Assembly (NCBI GenBank): GCA_028565635.1
Contig: JAOXYB010038451.1
Span: 1 to 13,404, forward strand
From: Phoronis ovalis
Taxonomy: Eukaryota > Phoronida > Phoronidae
Length of the DNA stretch: 13,404 nucleotides
Direction: 5' to 3'
Positions 7,423 through 13,404 of this stretch are shown here, piece by piece. The notes under the pieces are model-generated. The model had not been told where the DNA came from, ran no database searches, and saw only the letters and a list, made by a program, of their open reading frames with translations. Both the position numbers and the translations under genes were made by a program. Numbering within the stretch: the first letter of the stretch is position 1; each line of letters opens with the position of its first letter.

Positions 7423-9833
7423 TAGGGGAGCTTCTTTGATGTCTTCGTATACTACACGTAGAGCATCAGCCAAACTTCGATGACAGCTAAACAGTTTGGT
7501 TAAATATTTGCCTTGAATTAGAATCCGTTCTGCTTGTATCCTACCTTTGCTTTTATTTTTCGCAAACAGATTTGAAGAAAATGTTTGCACAAGTTCATTT
7601 TCTATGATAGAACACTGAGGAATATTATCCAATGCTCTGGTTAAAATAAGCCGATGTTTTCCCCGCAGGTATTCACACCACACGTACTTCCATGTGTCAA
7701 CTTTTTCTATACTTTTTTTTGTCAACAGACTTAGACAGGTCCAATTGGACCATCCTTCCGTACTAACAGTGGGGGAAAGTAACAAAGACTCCAGGTATTT
7801 CAAGTCATGATTACAATACCGCTGTACTGCGTTTACATTGGCAATTGTATACTGGATTTTTTTTCTGACCTTACTTATAGAGACGCGATATAAATATTCC
7901 TCACGACTAAGTAACAAAAGGAAGTCATACAGTTCCGACTGTTTAGCTACTTTCGATAACTGTAAACTGCACTGGGTGTTACAATTAATATACAGCGCTT
8001 TTGGGTTATCATATTGCATATGTTTCTCGAAATCAAAAGTAACTTCATACTTTGACAGCCTAATTAAGGTATCGAATTCAGAGAGTTCCGAAATTTCATC
8101 TATACGGTGTTGGTTGAGTAGCATACCCGACAACGTTAAAACATGAGACGCCAAATGGTATTCCACTGCGCTGTGTGACTTGTATCCCGACAGCAGGTTT
8201 ATTTCATCTCTAACAAGCTGCTCTCCTTCAGCAGTTTTATTAAGCTTGTAATACAACCTCTCACCCCAACGACTCTTTATTGCTGCTACTGTTATTGCAC
8301 TATTAACATCCGTCACGTGTTCATATCGAATAGATTCAAAAGCTTCCTCAAGCCAAGAGTCAGACTGGTCTTCATCGTCCCCTAGTAGATGGATTGCATT
8401 GGATATACCGTAAGCATGGGTCGACATTTCAAGAAATATTGTGGAACAACACATTTTACATTGCTGTGACGAAAAACTAGTAGTTTTGCACTGCTTTGAA
8501 ATCATCCTGTGATAATGTTTATAAAAGTGTTCAATATGTGGCATACTGTTAACAAAAAAATTCATGTCATCGGGGAGATGAAATAATAAATTTTCATTAG
8601 ACATGTATCCAAGAGAATCTACAATCGAGTTAATGTTTTCAAACAGAAGAAAGAACCGTGAAAATGCTGACTGTTCCCATTCATTAACACGCAAGAATGT
8701 GTTACTGTGACTACCTTCATCAACATTCCACGGTAAAAAGTTTTCAAATTCTTTAATTAAAAAAAAATCTCTTGCTAACAGATCTATAATGCAGTCTGGT
8801 TCAATTCTCCGTACTGCCAATGCAAGTATCGCTTTATCACTGTTGTATCGTATAACGCGTTGTACCAGTGGGTGAATGCTGATGTGATTTCTAGAAGATA
8901 AAACTATCGAATAGTCTCGCAAAATTCCAAGGACATCGTCTATATTTTCTTGTGGCCATATCAAAAAATATGAAAATATGTTTAACGGCAGTTTTTCTGC
9001 AGCAAAGTAGGCAGCTAAAAATAACACTGCGGCTGCATCTGTCGACTTTTGATGTATTTTTCTCATGGACACCGACCATGTCACCAAGACAGATTTTTCG
9101 TTTGGCTCAAATGTGTACTCAGCTGATTTATTTAGAATTCTATTCCATTCTTTATCAAACAGTTCAATGTAAGATTTAATCGATTTCCGGTGATATCGCA
9201 TATAGGCTTCAGCATGGGAAAGCGCTAAAGGTAAATATCCTAATTTTCTCCCAAGTTCATCCGCTTTTTCAAAACTAATATTTTCCAGAACATTCTCAAG
9301 TTTGTGTGACAAATATGAATAACTTTCATTTTTGGTGAATGTATCTATTACAATATTTTCTTGCCATTTGTCACTACGAGATGTTATAAGGACATGCTGA
9401 CCTTGCCTTAAACGACCTTGATCAGGAAGAAACTGGGCAACAGATGAATAGTTTTCTGCATTGTCAAATACCAGTAAATAATTTGATATTTTCCTCAAAG
9501 TACCGTAAATTGCAAGAGTGATTTCTGTATTTCGATATTTTGTTTTACTCTGCTCATTAAGATCAAGCAGATCATCAGCAAATTCTCTCATGGAATGTTC
9601 TATAGTATTAGTATCGGCGTCGATCCATCTGATAAGCTGATAACTTGAACAGTTGCCATGAGCATATTCCAGAGCTATTTCAGACTTCCCTATCCCTCCT
9701 AAACCCGAGATGGTTTGTTGCTGTGTCTTTGTGCTAGTCACAGAATTCAACTTGGCACATAATGTTTTTAAAATCTCATCTCTACCGGTGAAGTCAGGAT
9801 TTCGTGGTGGCAAGTATGTACCTATATGTAATT
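7420..9833 (-). CDS. HEPN-STAND gene, exon 2: NB-ARC-type NTPase with helical arm
   Basis: This is the large second exon of a predicted STAND ATPase. It starts just after the acceptor at 9834-9835; the apparent start TTG at 9813 is an internal leucine. Joined to exon 1, it continues YDH-E-LHIGTYLPPRNPDFTGR. Numbering from the ATG in exon 1: the P-loop GLGGIGKS is at 300-307, Walker B YLLVFD at 375-380, a sensor-like strand VLITSRS at 404-410, LGYLPLAL at 454-461, a winged-helix region at about 505-575, and IHPLVQ at 576-581 in the place of the MHD-type motif. After about 590 the protein is helical with no motif I can name, except a cysteine group (C705, C715, C718, C719) that might bind metal. 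All nucleotide-binding residues look intact, so ATP/ADP switching is expected. It ends at TAA 7420-7422; see the in-frame extension at 6805-7419. Function as a sensor, possibly immune, is inferred from the family. Confidence 0.9.
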
Positions 9834-10208
9834 CTGAAATAGAAACAATTCAATAGACTGATAAATATAGTGTAAATAGAAGGAAGATATCCAAAAGTTT
9901 CATTTGCTGACAATCTGTTTCAGTAAAATGTTCAATACAACTATAAATTTACAGGATGTCATATGACCGGAAGATCGCTACCACCAGAATAAGACTTTAT
10001 TTTAGACTGAATAGAACATATGAATTATTTAGATATACTATTTCAATTATCTAAAGTTATTGATAAAATAACGCACAACTACACACATTGTTAATGTGCC
10101 TACGAATAATTAAAAAAATCTGCTAATAAAATATCGCTTATGAATGGTTGCGTGTGTAATATTATAATGTGCATACACAGTGGAATACATTGAAGAAAAT
10201 CGACTTAC
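9834..10208 (-). other. phase-1 intron of the HEPN-STAND gene (375 bp)
   Basis: The donor is CATG|GTAAGTCG with GT at 10208-10207, close to the consensus. The acceptor is TTGTTTCTATTTCAG with AG at 9835-9834, preceded by a good pyrimidine tract. The split codon G|AA gives Glu257 and joins YDH to LHIGTYLPPRNP in frame. The intron body is AT-rich and has no coding frame. If it is retained, exon 1 reads through to a stop at 10162-10164. Confidence 0.88.
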
Positions 10209-10977
10209 CATGGTCATAGCGTGCTTTGCTATGTAAATCTTCATCAATTTGCTGATGTCGAGAAACGTACATATCGGTTGTTGCTTTGGCTATAAAATAA
10301 GCCACAAATAACACTACAAGAAATGCTGCTACTTGTTTTGGAAGTTGTTCAATAGCAGAAAACATTTGTTCATGTTTTGAAATTTTAAGCAAGTTTAAGT
10401 ACTGAACAAATAATTGAGAATCAACAGGTGCCGTCTTAAGATTATCATAATATTGCTGATTGAAAAAGTTTGATAGTCTCAATAAGCCCACAACAGTATC
10501 ATTCCAGTGCTTCTCAAATCCTTGCTGATTTATTCCAGCTGATGTAACATGACCATATAAGGTATTTCTCATGATCCGTATTCTAGTAATGTCAGCCTCT
10601 AAAGAAGTGTTGCCTCGTACAGGATTGTTCCAGACTGCACGTGCTGGATGTTTCAAACCACTGACATTTTGTAATAATAAACAAAGCAAAGTTATATCCA
10701 TGCATTCAAAAGTAACAGTTGTGCTGGCTGGTCCAAGAACATGACGAGTTTTTGAATTTGGATACAACAACATTCTTTGGTCTTTGTTTAACGATTTAAC
10801 TGTAAGCAAGATCTTTCTAACCAGCGTTATATCTAAGACATCTTGTAAAGTCTTTCCTGGGTAGTGAACAGTCAGTTGCTTTTCCAGTACATCCGCCAGT
10901 ACCCGAGTACCACAGTCAATTAGCAGACGACATAATCGAGTGAACCGAGCGTGATCTTCGGTGTAAACTGGCGCCAT
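10209..10977 (-). CDS. HEPN-STAND gene, exon 1: DZIP3-like HEPN domain and membrane-like segment
   Basis: The exon encodes 256 codons plus one base. The ATG at 10977 has a strong context (A at -3, G at +4) and lies 11 nt after an acceptor-like site. Residues about 90-145 carry the block typical of DZIP3-like HEPN domains: FECMDITLLCLLLQN, W116, then ADITRIRIMRNTLYGH. R137, N138 and H143 form the R-x(4-6)-H motif of HEPN ribonucleases and are intact, so the domain could cleave RNA when activated. Residues 216-232 (VAAFLVVLFVAYFIAKA) are strongly hydrophobic and could span a membrane, which would place HEPN and the STAND module on opposite faces unless the segment is buried. Without splicing, the frame runs to 10162 and gives a 271-residue HEPN-only protein. 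The left-edge paralogue (1-273) repeats the start of this exon. Confidence 0.9.
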
Positions 10978-10988
10978 CGTGTGAAAGC

Positions 10989-11000
10989 CTGCAATGTAAG
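10989..11000 (-). other. predicted 3' splice acceptor before the start codon of the HEPN-STAND gene
   Basis: The minus strand reads CTTACATTGCAG, then GCTTTCACACG, then the ATG. The site and its 11-nt spacing to the ATG match the left paralogue, although both flanks have some substitutions. Conservation of the AG in both copies supports a 5'-UTR intron. The first exon and promoter were not found in the window. Confidence 0.55.
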
Positions 11001-11546
11001 AACATGTGCTAATACTTTCAATACAAAGAACAGTCCAAAATATCTAGCAATACATCTAAATTTTGTGAGGTGTACTTGCCAGTCTTTGAGTAATGACTAC
11101 TTGAACAGTGCATTCTGACTTCGGTGTAAGTACTATGTATAAGACGCAGTAACTGGAGAAAAACTTAGGCGCATTTTCTAAGTATTTCTGTATAAGCCAT
11201 GTTTTTGTTTCAGTAACATCAAGGGAAATCAATGATTCAGTTCAATTCTCATTGGTTTCATTCATTATGCATGTAAACTGTTCAACAAGCCTATAAGATT
11301 TGTTGGCGTGGCCAGTACAATTTGGCACAATTTATTAGAAATATTCACTTCATGTCACTTCTTGAGCAGTTAACAGAACAGATACAAAAGGAAAAACGTA
11401 TATTTTTTTTGGAAGAGTATTACAATTAATTGATTCTATGCGAAACATGATTAAATAATCAGTACGATTTTGTGTTAAGTTTCATTTTTGATTAGGCAGA
11501 CTTCTAAAACAAATGTTAAAATCTCAGATACAAAGCTTCTAAATGG
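11001..11546. other. non-coding stretch upstream of the HEPN-STAND gene
   Basis: AT-rich sequence, probably the 5'-UTR intron or promoter flank of the minus-strand gene. I see no coding frame, RNA gene or clear core promoter. Confidence 0.5.
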
Positions 11547-11599
11547 CTAGAAACTAGGATATATAAAACTCTAAGAGTTTTATATATCCTAGCTAGAAA
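11547..11599. repeat. 39-bp near-perfect palindrome flanked by direct repeats
   Basis: Bases 11554-11572 (ctaggatatataaaactct) are the exact reverse complement of 11574-11592, with a single base between. The palindrome is bounded on both sides by CTAGAAA (11547-11553 and 11593-11599), which extends to 8 bp, GCTAGAAA, if the last palindrome base is counted. The layout resembles a very small foldback insertion with a target-site duplication. Confidence 0.85.
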
Positions 11600-13013
11600 T
11601 AACCTCAAAATAGATATCTCCAAAACTGTATCTCCAACTTTTTAAATGTTATTTTATTCAAACATTGTAATACACTATCTTTCACAATTCAATTGTCACT
11701 CATATTTTTAGATGCGTATCATTTAATAGCAAAGAAAAATCGGAAGATAAAAATCTTTTCAGAAGTTAAATTTTGCAACTTGCAGCATTCCATCTACATG
11801 ATAGCTATCCATATACATGTAGCTACTTGAAGTTCATGTGATGATAAAAGTGAGTTCTTATAGGATATGTTCTTTCTGATTACTTAATTATGTGACAGAT
11901 AAGTAGAATTATTTCTCGTAATCAATTCCTTTCCAAAAATGTAAACTTTTGTTAGTCTGTGTTTTTATTGAAACAACCAAAATTCAACTCAAACTATGAA
12001 CGGCCAATACATTATCCAGGCCACTTAGGCACGAGACTATCGAAACTGAAACTGAGAAACCCTTTATTAATTAATACATGTTACAGTTTACTAAAGTAAT
12101 ACAGTATTGTATTTCAAACAATTTATTCGCATTTTTAATATAAAAATTAATTAATTGAACATTTTTATTTAGCTTATGAAAAAGTTAATGTTATAATTAA
12201 CTGTAAAAATGTAATGTTTGTGCTAAGATTTCCAGAATATTTTCAGCTGATGCATTCTGTGTATTCTACAGTCAGTACTCAATAACCAGTTATTTGTCTA
12301 CAGTTTTGTGACCTGAATTTTTAAAGTCCATTTAACCTTGATGTATAATGAAACTGAATAGTAATTTGCATGTTTATATAAGGAGGGAATATTGGATAAA
12401 TCAGCCAGCATAATTGATTGCTGATTAAAGATCTGACTCAAAACCTGGCGATAACCGTGTTTTATGTAGTTACTGCTTACCTGATTAAAGCAGTTCCCCA
12501 GACGAACTAGATCATAAAAAGTTTGAAGTTTATAGTTTGCTTGAGTCTTTTTCTAAGAAGCATATCCTGTTCTATTTTTACTTGGTTATTACCCATGTGA
12601 TCAGTACACTGGGGGGGGGGGGGGCTGCAGGAATAAAGAATTATTGATTTACTATAATAGGTATCAGGAACCTCTTGGGTATCAAAAAGTCTTTGAAAGC
12701 ATAAAATAGAGACACAAAATAATTGACAAAAGGATCTTTGAGTTCAGAAGATTAAAGTATGGAATGTTCGAGATTATTTGCCTCAATAATAATTTTCAGC
12801 GTTGCCCCCTATATTATGTATTTTTAGAGCGTGGGTATATTTTCTTTTGTTATAAATGGATCAACTATTTAAGCACATATGTATGTAATGAAATAATATA
12901 ATTGACTAAATAAATGGGTATCTTGTGACAAAGCTATCTCGAGGGCCAATCACCCGGGGGGTGGTCAATATGAAAGTGGGTACCCATGTTCCAACATGAC
13001 TTTTCAAAAAAGC
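11600..13013. other. long non-coding AT-rich stretch
   Basis: No coding frame or RNA gene could be supported. It contains a run of 14 G (listed separately) and a GC-rich imperfect inverted sequence near 12950-12964 (caccc...gggtg). The phrase ctgattaaag occurs twice (12421 and 12481), which may be chance. Confidence 0.5.
12611..12624 (+). repeat. homopolymer of 14 G
   Basis: An uninterrupted run of 14 guanines lies in AT-rich DNA. It could fold as a G-quadruplex on one strand, and its length is likely to vary between individuals or to be mis-sized by sequencing. Confidence 0.95.
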
Positions 13014-13380
13014 CCTTAACGAAGTGAAATTCTGCAAAAAATACACCCCTAAGGAAGTGCTTTCTTGAAAAAATACAGCACTAAGGAAGTGGATCACGTG
13101 ATACCTGAATCCTGACCTGACCAATCGTGTGCCGTGTTTTGAAAGGTCATTCTCAAAATAGCATCGATTCAGGAAGTAACTTTCATATGACGGGGAATAC
13201 ACAGTCTGGTAAACATATTAATTTTTCTTGACCGTATCTGCACCCTAACGAAGTGAAATTTTAAAGGATTACCTTAACGAAGTGAAACTTCCAAACAACA
13301 CCCCTTAGGAAGTGTCACACCTCCAACAAACCACCCCTTTTCGTGATTTTAGCCAAAAAACAGACCCTAAGCACGTAACG
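13014..13380 (+). repeat. degenerate 30-33 bp tandem repeat built on CCTAA(C/G)GAAGTG
   Basis: GAAGTG starts at 13021, 13054, 13086, 13250, 13279 and 13309, with a related gaagta at 13173 and gcacgt at 13371. Most are preceded by cc(c)taac/g or ccttaac/g, and several are followed by an A-rich segment such as aaattctgcaaaaaataca. Spacing is 29-33 bp inside each of two clusters. The long minus-strand frame across part of it (12906-13202) starts at GTG and follows the repeat, so it is not a gene. The array or its parent element may continue to the right. Confidence 0.7.
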
Positions 13381-13389
13381 CGCGTTACG
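13374..13389. repeat. 16-bp perfect CpG-rich palindrome
   Basis: CGTAACGC at 13374-13381 is followed directly by its reverse complement GCGTTACG. It sits at the end of the GAAGTG repeat array in a short CG-rich patch that is unlike the flanking DNA. Confidence 0.85.
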
Positions 13390-13404
13390 CGCCGGCGGTT
13401 CGAA

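Noticed and set aside
7370-7500. An intron that would splice out the in-frame TAA at 7420
   Set aside because: The acceptor-like TTTTACAG exists, but the nearby GT donors give the wrong phase or have a very poor consensus. It is kept only as a possibility to test with transcripts.
7838-9179. Shorter frames on the plus strand and in another minus phase inside the STAND exon
   Set aside because: They are shadows of the long exon, whose translation carries the full set of NTPase motifs.
7420-9813. A bacterial or stand-alone gene starting at the TTG at 9813
   Set aside because: The frame is open upstream to a good splice acceptor at 9834, and it joins in frame to the HEPN exon through a consensus donor, so the TTG is an internal leucine codon.
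11554-11592. Possible microRNA precursor hairpin
   Set aside because: The arms are only 19 bp, perfectly paired and almost without a loop, which is unlike an animal pre-miRNA.
12906-13202. A 98-codon minus-strand frame near the right end
   Set aside because: It starts at GTG and its sequence follows the degenerate GAAGTG tandem repeat. There is no protein motif.
13395-13404. A ggttcgaa sequence resembling a tRNA B box at the right edge
   Set aside because: No A-box-like sequence or cloverleaf arms are visible upstream, and the sequence is cut by the window edge.

Overview
The window looks like nuclear DNA from an invertebrate animal. It is AT-rich, its genes have GT-AG introns, gene density is low, and it holds several families of tandem repeats and decayed transposon sequence. 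The protein architecture (a DZIP3-like HEPN domain joined to an NB-ARC-type STAND ATPase, in tandem paralogous copies) is of a kind expanded in lophotrochozoans. A bivalve mollusc is my best guess, but it is an inference and not read directly from a marker.

The main gene is on the minus strand, between 10977 and about 6805. Exon 1 (10209-10977) encodes a HEPN domain with an intact R-N-x4-H ribonuclease-type motif, followed by a hydrophobic segment. A 375-bp phase-1 intron (9834-10208) has a GTAAGT donor and a TTTCAG acceptor. Exon 2 (9833-7420) encodes a STAND NTPase with P-loop, Walker B, sensor-like strand, LPLAL and IHPLVQ motifs, then a long helical region. It ends at a TAA that is followed at once, in the same frame, by ATG and 204 more sense codons with a TPR-like helix pair and a C-terminal membrane segment. 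The protein is 1060 residues to the first stop. Without that stop it would be about 1265 residues and membrane-anchored at the tail.

A second copy of the gene begins at the left edge. Positions 1-273 (minus strand) are the first 91 codons of a paralogous HEPN exon. It aligns without gaps to 10705-10977, with 9 base differences, 6 of which change amino acids. The two genes lie head to tail about 6.5 kb apart, so this is part of a tandem array of HEPN-STAND genes. By analogy with other STAND proteins, the likely role is regulated, possibly immune, sensing with an RNA-cleaving HEPN effector. That role is inferred.

The DNA between and beyond the genes is non-coding. From left to right it holds: an alternating purine-pyrimidine (ACGC)n microsatellite (about 399-599); a pair of imperfect inverted arms resembling a MITE (829-1274); a three-copy 27-28 bp repeat (1981-2063); a degenerate repeat block dense in AGGTCA (about 3499-4368); a decayed LINE-type reverse transcriptase fragment on the minus strand (about 4790-5405); and a 38-copy, 17-bp minisatellite whose variants mostly follow CpG decay (5521-6166). 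To the right of the genes are a 39-bp palindrome flanked by direct repeats (11547-11599), a 14-G run (12611-12624) and a degenerate 30-33 bp tandem array (about 13014-13380).
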